This document shows, in pieces, positions 51,594 to 60,301 of a DNA stretch of 64,000 bases (position 1 is the first letter of the stretch; each line of letters starts with the position of its first letter). A program made the position numbers and the translations under genes. The stretch is from Litorivita sp040371945 (GTDB lineage: Bacteria; Pseudomonadota; Alphaproteobacteria; Rhodobacterales; Rhodobacteraceae), in the NCBI RefSeq assembly GCF_040371945.1, contig NZ_BAABWS010000001.1:1426001-1490000 (forward strand), in the 5' to 3' direction. The notes under the pieces were generated by a model. The model did no database searches. It was given only the letters and a program-made list of their open reading frames with translations, and was not told where the DNA came from.

Positions 51594-53090
51594 GTGAAGA
51601 CCGTGAAGGTTCGGCATAGGCAGCCGGCCCGTAAAGGGCTGTATATTCTTGCATTATTTTGGATGATCCTCGTCGTGCCGCTCAGCGCGATAGCCGCGCC
51701 CTATGCGGCCTATGTGATGGATGCACGCACCGGAGAGGTGCTGCATTCGCGCAATGCCGACACGCGGTTGCACCCTGCATCCCTGACCAAAATGATGACC
51801 CTCTATATCGCCTTCCAAGCGGTCGAGGCGGGCGAGATTTCGATGGATACGATGGTGCGCATCTCCAAACATGCCGCCAGCGAGCCGCCCTCCAAACTTG
51901 GCCTCAAGGCGGGTCAGAAGATCAAGCTGCGCTACCTCGTGCGCGCCGCTGCGGTGAAATCGGCCAATGACGCCGCCACCGCGATCGGCGAGGCGATCGA
52001 AGGCTCCGAAGCCGCCTTTGCCCGCCGCATGAACCGCACGGCCAAAGCGCTCGGCATGACGCGCACCACCTTCAAAAATGCTCATGGCCTGACCGAAAGC
52101 GGCCATATGTCCACCGCCCGCGATATGTCGATCCTCGGGCGGCATGTGCTTTATGACTACCCGCAGTATTACAACCTCTTCTCGCGCAAAACCGCCGATG
52201 CGGGCGTGCGCACCGTCAGCCATACCAACAGCCGCCTGCTGGCCTCCTATCGCGGTGCGGACGGGATCAAAACCGGCTATACCCGCGCGGCGGGCTTCAA
52301 CCTTGTCGCCTCTGCCCAACGCGGCAACGAGCGGGTGATCGCCACGGTCTTCGGCGGGCGCTCCACCGCCTCGCGCAATGCCAAAGTCGCCGAACTGCTC
52401 GACCTCGGGTTCCGCCGCGCACCCAGCCGCGCCCCCCTGCGCAAACCGAAAAAGCCAAGCGTCGGCAAAAGCGAGCCGATCATCGTCGCAGGGCGCAGCA
52501 CATCGGACGGCAAGGCGGGCAAAACCATCCGTATCATGACCGCCGTCAAGAAAAGCCTGCGCCCGCAGGCCCGCCCCGGCGCGGCGCCTGCTCCGGCCCC
52601 TGTGGTGGTGGCGATGAAGGGCGATATTCTCGAAGCGCTCACCGAAGCCAACGCCACGCCGAAACCGGCGGTGCAGGCCGCTTTGGCCGCCGCATTGGAG
52701 ACCCCCGCAAACACCGCGGCGGCGCAGACCCCCGCCGCCCCCGCGCGCAGCCTCAAACCCGCCGCACGGCCCAAGGATGTGGTCCTCGCCAGCGTCGCGC
52801 CGCAGCGCCGCCCCGAACCCGAAGTGGTCACCCGCGTGTCGACCTCGGGCGGGCGTCATTGGGGCATCAATGTCGGCAGCTATCCCAGCCGCTACAAGGC
52901 CGAACGCGTCTTGCTGACCACCGCGCTGAACGAGATGAGCACGCTGGACGGCACATTGCGCAAAGTGGTCAAACGCCGCTCTGGATTTGATGCCAATTTC
53001 ATGGGTATGAGCCGCGAGACCGCCGATCTGGCCTGTCGCCGTCTGGCCGCGCGCAAGGTCACCTGCTTCATGATCGGACCGGCCAGCTAA
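51594..53090 (+). CDS. D-alanyl-D-alanine carboxypeptidase with SPOR domain
   Basis: A 498-residue exported penicillin-binding protein of the DacA/DacF type that trims peptidoglycan stem peptides. A signal sequence lies at about residues 15-35. The active-site triad is intact: SLTK (about residue 63), SAN (about 123) and KTG (about 225). A long Ala/Pro/Lys linker (about 280-415) leads to a C-terminal SPOR domain (WGINVGSYPSRYKAERVL, about 420-436), which binds denuded glycan at division sites. GTG 51594 is the start used; a second GTG at 51603 is possible. The 227 bases before it show no gene. Confidence 0.92.
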   Translation: MKTVKVRHRQPARKGLYILALFWMILVVPLSAIAAPYAAYVMDARTGEVLHSRNADTRLHPASLTKMMTLYIAFQAVEAGEISMDTMVRISKHAASEPPSKLGLKAGQKIKLRYLVRAAAVKSANDAATAIGEAIEGSEAAFARRMNRTAKALGMTRTTFKNAHGLTESGHMSTARDMSILGRHVLYDYPQYYNLFSRKTADAGVRTVSHTNSRLLASYRGADGIKTGYTRAAGFNLVASAQRGNERVIATVFGGRSTASRNAKVAELLDLGFRRAPSRAPLRKPKKPSVGKSEPIIVAGRSTSDGKAGKTIRIMTAVKKSLRPQARPGAAPAPAPVVVAMKGDILEALTEANATPKPAVQAALAAALETPANTAAAQTPAAPARSLKPAARPKDVVLASVAPQRRPEPEVVTRVSTSGGRHWGINVGSYPSRYKAERVLLTTALNEMSTLDGTLRKVVKRRSGFDANFMGMSRETADLACRRLAARKVTCFMIGPAS

Positions 53091-53121
53091 CAAGATGACC
53101 GGCCCCGCTGAGCGCCGCCTT

Positions 53122-53151
53122 TTTTGTGGGCTGCACTTTTGTGGGCCGCAC
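53122..53151. repeat. Tandem duplication of 15 bases
   Basis: TTTTGTGGGCTGCAC (53122-53136) followed at once by TTTTGTGGGCCGCAC (53137-53151), one mismatch. It lies just after the carboxypeptidase stop, in the same gap as the second ATACCGACG array. The rest of 53091-53388 holds no gene I can see. Confidence 0.7.
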
Positions 53152-53299
53152 TCAAACCAATCTCGCCCCGCGCGCGGGCGCTGCTGCGCCCTGCCCTGTG
53201 CTCGGCCCTGCCCTGCGCGAACCTCTGCGACTGGGCAAGTCTCAGCGTCCCATCGCGGCGGCGCGCCAAAATCCCCGCAAAATTCGCGCGAAAAATCGC

Positions 53300-53341
53300 A
53301 CCGACGCGATACCGACAAAATACCGACGTGATACCGACGCC
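53300..53341. repeat. ATACCGACG short repeat, locus B (11-base period)
   Basis: Units ACCGACGCG (53300-53308), ATACCGACAAA (53309-53319), ATACCGACGTG (53320-53330) and ATACCGACGCC (53331-53341). It shares a 20-base identical stretch with locus A at 8731-8750. The array lies between the carboxypeptidase gene and the 3' end of ccoS. Confidence 0.7.
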
Positions 53342-53388
53342 GGTTTTTGCGGGTTTTCGGGGGCAGGGACAGGCACGGATCACGGCGC

Positions 53389-53547
53389 TCAGGGGCGCGG
53401 ATGATCGTCCCATTCGTCGCTCAAAATCCGCTGCGCATCGCCGTCCGGATCGTCATATTGATTGCTGCGCACGGTATAGACAAAAGCCAAAAGCCCCACC
53501 CCGCCGAGCACCAGAGAAATCGGAATAAGATAGGCCAGAATACTCAT
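53389..53547 (-). CDS. ccoS: CcoS, cbb3 oxidase assembly protein
   Basis: A 52-residue single-pass membrane protein: MSILAYLIPISLVLGGVGLL followed by AFVYTVRSNQYDD, then an acidic tail ending in EWDDHPRP. The N-terminal helix and the QYDDPDGDAQRIL motif are typical of CcoS/FixS, which is needed for haem and copper insertion into cbb3 oxidase. Start overlaps the ccoI stop (ATGA). Short enough to be missed by automatic calling. Confidence 0.92.
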   Translation of the reverse strand: MSILAYLIPISLVLGGVGLLAFVYTVRSNQYDDPDGDAQRILSDEWDDHPRP

Positions 53548-55775
53548 TTTCGCGCCCCCCGCGCCAACCGCAGCGCATTGAGCGAGACGGTGATAGAACT
53601 GAGCGACATGGCCAGCGCGGCAATCAGCGGCGTGGCCAATCCGATGATCGCCACAGGCACGGCGATGACGTTGTAAAGCGTTGCAATACGGAAGTTTTCC
53701 TTGATCCGCGCCGTCGCCGAACGGGCCACATCCAAGGCCTCGGGGATCGGCGACAGATCCCCGCCGAGCAGCACGATATCAGAGGCCACCCGCGCCGCAT
53801 CCAGCGCCGAAGCGGGCGAGATCGACACATGCGCTCCGGCCAGAGCCGCCGTATCGTTCAGCCCGTCGCCAACCATCAAAACACGCCGCCCCTCGGCCGT
53901 CAAATCATTGATACGGCTGACTTTATCCGCCGGAAGCGCCTCGGCCATCCAATGCGCGATGCCCAGTTTTTGCGCCAAAGCCTCGACCGCATGGGGCGTA
54001 TCGCCCGAGATCAGATAGACCGCGCGCCCCGCCGCCATCACCTGCGCCACCGCCTCTTCGGCCCCCGCGCGCAGGCTGTCCTCAAAGGCAAATCCATGCA
54101 GCCCCGCGCCCTCGATCCCGAGCCACGCCGCCGTGCCCGCCAAGCCGCGCGCATCGCCCCCGCTGGCTTGCGCCGCCCATGCCGCGCGGCCAAAACGCAC
54201 GGCGCGCCCTTGCCAGATGCCTTCGGTCCCGTAGCCTGGAATTTCGCGGATATCCTCGACCCGCGCGGGCGCAATCAAAGCCCCCTGCGCCGCCTGCACC
54301 AAGGCCTGCGACAAAGGATGCGAAGAGCCGAGCGCCAAGGCCAAAGCCACCTGCGCCGCCTGCACCTCGACCTGCGCCAGATTGGTCAAAACCGGCGTGC
54401 CCGCCGTCAGGGTTCCGGTCTTGTCAAAGACCACCGTATCGACCTGCGCCAAGCGCTCCAGCGCCGTGGCATCCTTGATCAACATCCCCTTGCGAAACAG
54501 GCGTCCCGAGGCCGCCGTCGTCACCGCAGGCACCGCCAATCCCAAGGCGCAGGGGCAGGTGATGATCAGCACCGCCGCGGCAATATTGAGCGCCATGCGC
54601 AGATCGCCCGAATAGGCCCACCAGCCCAGAAAACTCAAGGCAGACAGGATATGAACACCAGGCGCATAGAGCTTGGCGGCGCTATCGGCCAGCGAGGTAT
54701 AGCGCGAGCGCCCGCTTTCGGCGATGGCCACCAGATCGGCCATCTGGTGCAAGGAGCTATCCGCCCCCACCGCCGTCGCGCGCAGCACCAGCGGGCCGGT
54801 CAGATTGATTTCGCCCGCCGAAACCCCCTGCCCCTCGCCCGCGAAGACCGGCAGGGTTTCTCCGGTCAAAAGCGAGCGGTCGATCTCGGAGGTGCCCTGC
54901 ACGACCACCCCGTCCACGGGCATCCGCCCCCCTGGCCGCACGAGCACCAGATCACCGGCGCGCAGCGCGCTGACGCGGACCTCTTCCTCGGCCCCGCCGA
55001 GGGCCTGCAAACGCAGCGCGTGCGGCACCTCCAGCGCCGCCAGTTCTTCGGCGGCAGAGCGCGCCACGGCGCGGGTCCGATGATCCAGATAGCGCCCCGC
55101 CAACAAGAAAAACGTCAAGGTCAAAGCCGCATCGAAATAGGCATGCTCACCCGACAGGCTGGTCTCCCAAAGCGATGTCGCTACGGCCAGAAGGATCGCC
55201 AAGGAGATCGGCACATCCATGTTGAGCCGCTTGCCCGCAAGGGCGGAAAAGGCGCTGCGAAAGAAGGGCTGCGCGGAAAAGGCAATGGTCGGTAAGGTGA
55301 TCGCCGCCGAGATCCAGTGGAACAGATCGCGCGTGGCATCCGCCGCGCCGGACCAGACCGCGACCGACAACAGCATCACATTCATCGAGGCAAATCCCGC
55401 CACCGCCAGACGCATCAACAAATCGCGCCCTGCGCGGTCGGTTTGCGTTGCCGCGATGGTGCCCGCGTCAAGCTGGTGCGCGACATAGCCTGCCGCCTCC
55501 AGCGCCTCGACCAGATGCTGCGCCGTCACCTCGGGCGCAGCGCGCACCATCGCGCGTTTGAGCGTCAAGTTGACCCGCGCATCCTCGACGCCCTCTTGCG
55601 CCGACAAGACCCGCTCCACCCCCGCGATACAGGCCGAGCAATGGATTTGCGGCAAGCTGAGCGCGATTTGCGCATCCTTGATCGCCGCGCGATTGGCCAA
55701 AGCCTCGGCGGCGGGGGCGGCCGAGCACGCGGGGCAGGCCGACATCGAAGGGGTCATGGTGCTCATTGACGACAT
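53544..55775 (-). CDS. ccoI: CcoI, copper-exporting P1B-type ATPase for cbb3 oxidase
   Basis: A 743-residue heavy-metal P-type ATPase that supplies copper for CcoN. The N-terminus has a Cys pair (CPAC) and an HMA domain with HCSACIAGVE. About eight membrane helices follow. The metal-site motif TCPCALGL (CPC), phosphorylation motif DKTGTLT and hinge MVGDGLNDTAAL are all intact. Three in-frame Met codons cluster at the start and none has a clear ribosome site, so the first was kept. Within ccoG-ccoH-ccoI-ccoS. Confidence 0.95.
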   Translation of the reverse strand: MSSMSTMTPSMSACPACSAAPAAEALANRAAIKDAQIALSLPQIHCSACIAGVERVLSAQEGVEDARVNLTLKRAMVRAAPEVTAQHLVEALEAAGYVAHQLDAGTIAATQTDRAGRDLLMRLAVAGFASMNVMLLSVAVWSGAADATRDLFHWISAAITLPTIAFSAQPFFRSAFSALAGKRLNMDVPISLAILLAVATSLWETSLSGEHAYFDAALTLTFFLLAGRYLDHRTRAVARSAAEELAALEVPHALRLQALGGAEEEVRVSALRAGDLVLVRPGGRMPVDGVVVQGTSEIDRSLLTGETLPVFAGEGQGVSAGEINLTGPLVLRATAVGADSSLHQMADLVAIAESGRSRYTSLADSAAKLYAPGVHILSALSFLGWWAYSGDLRMALNIAAAVLIITCPCALGLAVPAVTTAASGRLFRKGMLIKDATALERLAQVDTVVFDKTGTLTAGTPVLTNLAQVEVQAAQVALALALGSSHPLSQALVQAAQGALIAPARVEDIREIPGYGTEGIWQGRAVRFGRAAWAAQASGGDARGLAGTAAWLGIEGAGLHGFAFEDSLRAGAEEAVAQVMAAGRAVYLISGDTPHAVEALAQKLGIAHWMAEALPADKVSRINDLTAEGRRVLMVGDGLNDTAALAGAHVSISPASALDAARVASDIVLLGGDLSPIPEALDVARSATARIKENFRIATLYNVIAVPVAIIGLATPLIAALAMSLSSITVSLNALRLARGARK

Positions 55776-55812
55776 GAGGGAGGGGTCCGGTTTGGGGGCC
55801 GCTGGGAGCGGC

Positions 55813-56283
55813 CTATCGTTTCACATGCAAGATCACGCGTTGGGAGAATTCGGTGCCGTCACTGCCAAGAGCGGTCATGCGGATATTCCAATTGCCCGCG
55901 CCGAGTTCGAGCGGCGCCACATAGGCGGTGCCATCAAAGGCGAATTGCGGCTCGACGTCCTCGCGCACATGGGTCGCGCGCCCGACAACGGCGTGCAAAT
56001 CGCCGACAATCACCGGTGCGCCCGCCTCATCGGTGATCGACAAGACCACCTCACCGTCGCGATGATCGGCGCGCACCTTCCAACCCAAAGCCTCTTGCGC
56101 GGCCTTGCGCAGATCGAACTCCTGACTGGCGACATAGGAGTTTTTCACCTCCAGCCCAGGAAAGGTTTTGACCGCGCTGAAGGCCAGCACGAGGTTGACG
56201 CCGATGATCACCCCGAAGGCCAAAGCAAAGATCGCAAACACATGCCATCCGGTGATTTTACGCGGCTCTTTTGCCATCTGCAT
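55813..56283 (-). CDS. ccoH: CcoH/FixH, cbb3 oxidase assembly protein
   Basis: A 156-residue protein with one N-terminal membrane helix (WHVFAIFALAFGVIIGVNLV, about residues 13-32) and a periplasmic FixH domain including KNSYVASQEFD. It stabilises the cbb3 complex together with CcoI. ATG 56283 overlaps the ccoG stop (ATGA) and has GGAAGG eight bases upstream. Confidence 0.92.
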   Translation of the reverse strand: MQMAKEPRKITGWHVFAIFALAFGVIIGVNLVLAFSAVKTFPGLEVKNSYVASQEFDLRKAAQEALGWKVRADHRDGEVVLSITDEAGAPVIVGDLHAVVGRATHVREDVEPQFAFDGTAYVAPLELGAGNWNIRMTALGSDGTEFSQRVILHVKR

Positions 56284-57710
56284 CAATTCGCCCTTCCGTT
56301 GAATACGCTGTCTTTATAGGCGCGCTCGCCGCTCGCCGTGTCTTCGACCCAAAAGCGGAACGCGGTGCGCTCTGCCTCGGCGGGGGCCGAGCCGTTGGGT
56401 GCCATAACATAAATCCGCGCCAGTTTCGTGCTGTCTGCGGGCACATCGACCACCTCGTAGGGGCTGCCCTCGACGGCCACGCGCAAGGATGGATCGCCCT
56501 TGACGGTCACGCGGAACGGCCGCGTCTCGCCATGTTTGTTGCGCAGCCGCACCTCATAGGTGTTGCGGATCGTGCCGTCGGACATGGTGATAAAGGTCGG
56601 GTTGCGCACCGGCGCCACCGTCAAATCGATATCCGCCCGAATGAACAGGGCGAACAAAAGCGCAAAGCCGACCAAAGCCCAAAGCACGGTATACATGATG
56701 GTGCGCGGGCGAAACACATGTTTCCAAACCGATTTCGGCTCCATACCCGCCCGCTCGCGCGCCTCGTCGGTCAGGGCCATATAGTCGATCAAACCGCGTG
56801 GCTTGCCGATCTTGTCCATCATATCGTCGCAGGCATCAATGCACAGCGCGCAGGTGATACATTCGAGTTGCTGCCCGTCGCGGATGTCGATCCCCACGGG
56901 GCAAACGTTGACGCAGGCCATGCAATCGATGCAATCGCCCAACTGGTCCGCGCCCTCGGCCTTGCGGTGCTTGCCGCGCGGCTCGCCGCGCCACTCGCGG
57001 TACCCGACGACCAAAGTGTCCTCATCCATCATCGCGGCCTGAATGCGCGGCCACGGGCAGGCATAGATGCAGATTTGCTCACGCGCGAAACCGCCAAAGA
57101 TAAAGGTCGTCAGCGTCAAAATCGCGATGGTCGTATAGGCGACGGGATGGGCATGTCCGGTGACCAGATTGACCAACAGCGTCGGTGCATCGGTGAAGTA
57201 AAACACCCAAGCCCCGCCCGTCGCGATCGAGATCAACAACCACGACGTCCATTTTGTCACCCGCAGACGGGCCTTGCGAAAATCGAGCTTTTTCTGGCGG
57301 TGCAACCGCAGCCGCGCATTGCGGTCCCCCTCGATCCAGCGCTCGACCAGAATAAACAGATCGGTCCAGACGGTCTGCGGACAGGCATAGCCGCACCACA
57401 CACGGCCCAAGGCCGAGGTGAACAAAAACAGCCCCAGCCCCGCCATGACCAAAAGCCCCGCGATGAAATAGAACTCATGCGGCCAGATCTCGATCCAGAA
57501 AAAGAAAAACCGGCGGCTGGCCAGATCGACCAGAACCGCCTGATCGGGCAATTCCGGCCCGCGGTCCCAGCGCAGCCAAGGCGTGATGTAATAGATGCCC
57601 AAAGTGACGATCATGATCGCCCATTTCAGGTTGCGAAAAACCCCCGAGACGCGGCGCGGGAAAATCGGCTCGCGGGCCGCGTATAGTTTTGGGGCATCAG
57701 AATCGGACAC
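56283..57710 (-). CDS. ccoG: CcoG/RdxA, membrane iron-sulfur protein for cbb3 biogenesis
   Basis: A 475-residue membrane protein with about five helices and two [4Fe-4S] clusters in the cytoplasmic domain (CIDCMACVNVCPVGI and CITCALCIDACDDMMDKI). It also has WCGYACPQTVWTDLF and CIYACPWPRIQAAM, typical of CcoG, which reduces Cu2+ for the oxidase. A C-terminal Ig-like FixG domain follows. GTG 57710 with GGAG eight bases upstream is preferred. The frame is open further but would run through the FNR box. Confidence 0.93.
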   Translation of the reverse strand: MSDSDAPKLYAAREPIFPRRVSGVFRNLKWAIMIVTLGIYYITPWLRWDRGPELPDQAVLVDLASRRFFFFWIEIWPHEFYFIAGLLVMAGLGLFLFTSALGRVWCGYACPQTVWTDLFILVERWIEGDRNARLRLHRQKKLDFRKARLRVTKWTSWLLISIATGGAWVFYFTDAPTLLVNLVTGHAHPVAYTTIAILTLTTFIFGGFAREQICIYACPWPRIQAAMMDEDTLVVGYREWRGEPRGKHRKAEGADQLGDCIDCMACVNVCPVGIDIRDGQQLECITCALCIDACDDMMDKIGKPRGLIDYMALTDEARERAGMEPKSVWKHVFRPRTIMYTVLWALVGFALLFALFIRADIDLTVAPVRNPTFITMSDGTIRNTYEVRLRNKHGETRPFRVTVKGDPSLRVAVEGSPYEVVDVPADSTKLARIYVMAPNGSAPAEAERTAFRFWVEDTASGERAYKDSVFNGRAN

Positions 57711-57771
57711 GTGCGAAACTCCGGATATGTATGTCTCATTGTCCTTGTCACAGGCTCGCGCCGCCCGAGCT

Positions 57772-57785
57772 TTGATCTGCATCAA
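57772..57785 (-). promoter_or_regulatory. FNR/FnrL box upstream of ccoG
   Basis: TTGATCTGCATCAA, a perfect TTGAT-N4-ATCAA site, 61 bases before the ccoG GTG. It predicts low-oxygen induction of ccoGHIS by FnrL, whose gene end is at 63801. Confidence 0.88.
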
Positions 57786-57872
57786 AATCTAACTTTTGGG
57801 CGCATCTTTTTGCGCCCTGCTTGCGCTGGCCGGATTGCGCAGGCCGGATTGCGTGCCCCCCCGCCCCCCGCG

Positions 57873-58739
57873 TCACACCTCTTTGCGCAGCCAGCGCGTG
57901 AAGGCGCGCAGGGCGGGGCGCTGCACCCCGCGGCGGGTGACAAGATAATAGCCCTTATGGCGGTCATCCTCGAACAACAGCCGCAGCCGCCCCGCCTCCA
58001 GATCGGCCTCGACAAAGGCCTTGGCGATGATCGCCACACCTTGGCCTTGCCGCGCCGCTTCGAGCAAAAGATTGCCAGGCAAAGTGGTGACACCGCTGCC
58101 AAACCCTTCGGGCGCGCCGTGACGGTGGAGCCATTGCTGCGCCTCGCCGGTGCCCAGCTCCTGAAGCCAGTGAAAGGGGCGCAAATCGGCGGGCGAAGAG
58201 ATCACCGCATCGCCGACCAGTTCAGGCGCGGCGACGACCGCAATCGGCGAAGAAACCAAAAGCTCGGCCTCCAGCCCCGCCCAGTGGCCCGCGCCAAAAC
58301 GCACCGCCGCATCCACGCCCCCCGGTGCGAGCGTGCGCAGAGCCGATGTCGGGTCGATCATCAAACTGACCTCGGGATGGGCTGCGCGAAACCCCGCCAG
58401 ACGCGGCAAAAGCCAGCCCGATGCAAAGGCCGGAGTGGTGGAGATTTGCAAGGGCCGGTCCGCATCGCGCCCTGTCATCGTCTCGATCTCGCGGTGGATC
58501 GTGCCGAACCCCGCCTCTAGCGCATCGGCCAAACGCCGGCCTGCTTCGGTCATGACAGGGCGCACGCCGCTGCGATCCAGCAAGGCCACGCCCAGATGCT
58601 CCTCCAGCCCGCGCAATTGCTGGCTGATCGCGGCATGGCTGACGTTGAGCGCCGCCCCCGCCGCGCTCATCGTGCCCTCTTGGGAAAAGGCGCAAAAGGC
58701 CCGCAAGGCCGAGAGGGGCGGAAGATCGCGCCAATTCAT
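57873..58739 (-). CDS. LysR-family regulator (GcvA-like)
   Basis: A 288-residue LysR regulator. The helix-turn-helix lies at about residues 20-45 (GTMSAAGAALNVSHAAISQQL), followed by RGLEEHLGVALLDRSG and then a substrate-binding-type effector domain. PPLSALRAFCAF is the N-terminal phrase common in GcvA-like members. ATG 58739 has GTGGAG upstream. It is divergent from two tiny ORFs, and an inverted repeat lies directly before its start, so autoregulation is likely. The effector is unknown. Confidence 0.9.
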   Translation of the reverse strand: MNWRDLPPLSALRAFCAFSQEGTMSAAGAALNVSHAAISQQLRGLEEHLGVALLDRSGVRPVMTEAGRRLADALEAGFGTIHREIETMTGRDADRPLQISTTPAFASGWLLPRLAGFRAAHPEVSLMIDPTSALRTLAPGGVDAAVRFGAGHWAGLEAELLVSSPIAVVAAPELVGDAVISSPADLRPFHWLQELGTGEAQQWLHRHGAPEGFGSGVTTLPGNLLLEAARQGQGVAIIAKAFVEADLEAGRLRLLFEDDRHKGYYLVTRRGVQRPALRAFTRWLRKEV

Positions 58740-58740
58740 A

Positions 58741-58757
58741 TGTAAGCTCCACTTACA
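58741..58757. promoter_or_regulatory. Inverted repeat TGTAAG-N5-CTTACA at the LysR start
   Basis: Perfect six-base arms ending one base before the start codon of the LysR gene and overlapping its ribosome site, about 80 bases from the divergent small ORF. Could be the regulator's own binding site or a leader hairpin hiding the ribosome site. Confidence 0.4.
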
Positions 58758-58834
58758 GCATAAAATCATCTGTGGCTTTGAGATTGCCACATATCATGAC
58801 TATTTCATAGGCATCACCGCATAGGAGCGCCAAG

Positions 58835-58984
58835 ATGAAACATCACAACTTACACAGCTACCCGCAGGCCGCCCGCATGAGCCTTGATCCGCCGCAATCA
58901 AGCTGGGCCACTTTGCCGCCCTACCCCACCACGATGGAAATGCCGCAAGCCTATGAGCGCCGGCTCGGACGCGGGCCGAAATGA
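58835..58984 (+). CDS. Small protein of 49 residues, divergent from the LysR gene
   Basis: Starts MKHHNLHSYPQAARMSLDPP and ends ERRLGRGPK, after a TAGGAG ribosome site eight bases upstream. No membrane helix or known motif; aromatic and Pro residues are frequent in the middle, and the end is basic. It does not match DUF1127. A second, shorter ORF overlaps its stop (ATGA). Placement opposite a LysR regulator suggests that it is the regulated target. Coding is probable rather than certain. Confidence 0.5.
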   Translation: MKHHNLHSYPQAARMSLDPPQSSWATLPPYPTTMEMPQAYERRLGRGPK

Positions 58985-59067
58985 TGCTCCATATTTATGT
59001 CGATATGCTGCGCGTTGCGGCGCGCCAACCCGATAGCGCCCCGCAAACCCCGCCGCGCAAACGCTAG
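58981..59067 (+). CDS. Tiny coupled ORF of 28 residues
   Basis: Begins MMLHIYVDMLRVAARQPDSA and ends in PPRKR. The ATG overlaps the stop of the 49-residue ORF (ATGA). The N-terminal part could form a short amphipathic helix; the end is Pro/Arg/Lys-rich. It is followed 32 bases later by a strong terminator, which fits a real two-gene transcript. No family is recognised. Confidence 0.4.
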   Translation: MMLHIYVDMLRVAARQPDSAPQTPPRKR

Positions 59068-59099
59068 GGCGAGATCAAGCGCAAATAGCCTAAAGCGCA

Positions 59100-59130
59100 A
59101 AACAGCCCCGCCAAAATAGCGGGGCTGTTT
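59100..59130. terminator. Bidirectional terminator between the small ORFs and ccoP
   Basis: AAACAGCCCCGC ... GCGGGGCTGTTT with a seven-base loop. Ends the + strand small-ORF transcript and the - strand ccoNOQP transcript, which converge here. The 100 bases after it, up to the ccoP stop, show no gene. Confidence 0.8.
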
Positions 59131-59230
59131 GATTAAGGACACCGGCCCTCCAGGAAACGCGCGAACAGGACGGAGGGTCGGTGCCAACCCCCGCGCCCGA
59201 AGGCGCGCGGGTATCTCGGATCAGCGCGGC

Positions 59231-60091
59231 TTATTCGCCGCCGCCGAGGCTGTGGACATAGGTGGCCACAGCGCGAACCTGCGCCTCGGTGAGGCGGGAG
59301 TTCCAATCGGGCATCACGCCAAAGCGCGAATAGGTCACGGTCTCTTTGACGGTGTCGAAATCACCACCATAGAGCCAGATCGCATCGGCCAGATTGGGCG
59401 CGCCTTGGGTCCGGTCGCCGGTGCCGTCTTCCATATGGCAGGCCGCGCAATTGTCCTCAAAGACCACCGCACCGGCCTCGACCATAGAGGCATCAGGCGC
59501 AGTGCCCGACAGGGACAGCACATAGTTCACAACCTGATCGATCTCGTCACCCTCCAGCATCTCGCCAAAGGCGGGCATTTCGCTGTAGCGGGCGTCGTCA
59601 TCGGTCTCGTTGCGGATACCATGGGCGATGGTGGTGTGGATTTCTTCGATATCCCCACCCCAAAGCCAATCGTTGTCGAGCAGGTTCGGATAGCCTTTGG
59701 CACCGGCAGCGCCGGACCCGTGGCACTGGGCGCACCATGTTTTGAACACGGCGGCACCGGCCGATTGCGCATAGCCGTTCAGCGCGGGATCGGCGGAGAT
59801 TTCCGTCAACTCGGTGCTGGCCAGCTTGGCATTGATGGCTTCGTTCTGCGCATCCACGGCGGCGATATCGGCGGCCACTTCGGCGCGGGTCGAATAGCCC
59901 AGAACACCCGCCGTCGCGCCATTGATCAAGGGCCACGCCGGATAGGCAATGACATAGCCAATGCCCCAGATGATGGTCAGGTAGAAGGTCCAAAGCCACC
60001 ATCGCGGCAGCGGATTGTTGAACTCTTCAATCCCGTCCCAAGAATGGCCGGTTGTGCCGACATCTTGCTTATTGTCAGGTTTTTTAGCCAT
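59231..60091 (-). CDS. ccoP: cbb3 cytochrome oxidase subunit III, dihaem cytochrome c
   Basis: A 286-residue membrane-anchored dihaem cytochrome c that feeds electrons to the oxidase. One N-terminal helix (LWTFYLTIIWGIGYVIAYPA) is preceded by the CcoP motif IEEFNNPLPRWW. Two haem sites are seen: CAQCH (about residue 119) and CAACH (about 209). Methionine axial ligands are plausible in YSEMPAFGEML and FGVMPDW. AAGGAGG nine bases before ATG 60091. Last gene of ccoNOQP. Confidence 0.96.
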   Translation of the reverse strand: MAKKPDNKQDVGTTGHSWDGIEEFNNPLPRWWLWTFYLTIIWGIGYVIAYPAWPLINGATAGVLGYSTRAEVAADIAAVDAQNEAINAKLASTELTEISADPALNGYAQSAGAAVFKTWCAQCHGSGAAGAKGYPNLLDNDWLWGGDIEEIHTTIAHGIRNETDDDARYSEMPAFGEMLEGDEIDQVVNYVLSLSGTAPDASMVEAGAVVFEDNCAACHMEDGTGDRTQGAPNLADAIWLYGGDFDTVKETVTYSRFGVMPDWNSRLTEAQVRAVATYVHSLGGGE

Positions 60092-60095
60092 GGTT

Positions 60096-60290
60096 TCAGG
60101 CCTCCTTGGCATTGCCGCGCGCTGCGGGCGCGGGTTTGTCTTCATGCCGGAACGGGATCTCGGCGATGTCGCGATCGATCTTGCTTGCGCCAGGGCGGAA
60201 GACGAAGAGGATCACACCGATAAAGAAGGCGAAGAGCACCATCAGCATCCAGCTGTCAGCGAATCCGCGCAAAAGGGAATAGGTTTCCAT
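60096..60290 (-). CDS. ccoQ: cbb3 oxidase subunit IV, CcoQ
   Basis: A 64-residue membrane protein starting METYSLLRGFADSWMLMVLF, with one helix (residues about 13-32) and a cytoplasmic tail. It stabilises the complex. Located between ccoO and ccoP as expected, four bases before ccoP. Confidence 0.93.
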   Translation of the reverse strand: METYSLLRGFADSWMLMVLFAFFIGVILFVFRPGASKIDRDIAEIPFRHEDKPAPAARGNAKEA

Positions 60291-60301
60291 AATCGCTCCT
60301 C

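Noticed and set aside
53829..55295. Long + strand open frame antisense to ccoI
   Set aside because: Arg/Gln-rich low-complexity product. CcoI motifs on the - strand explain the region.
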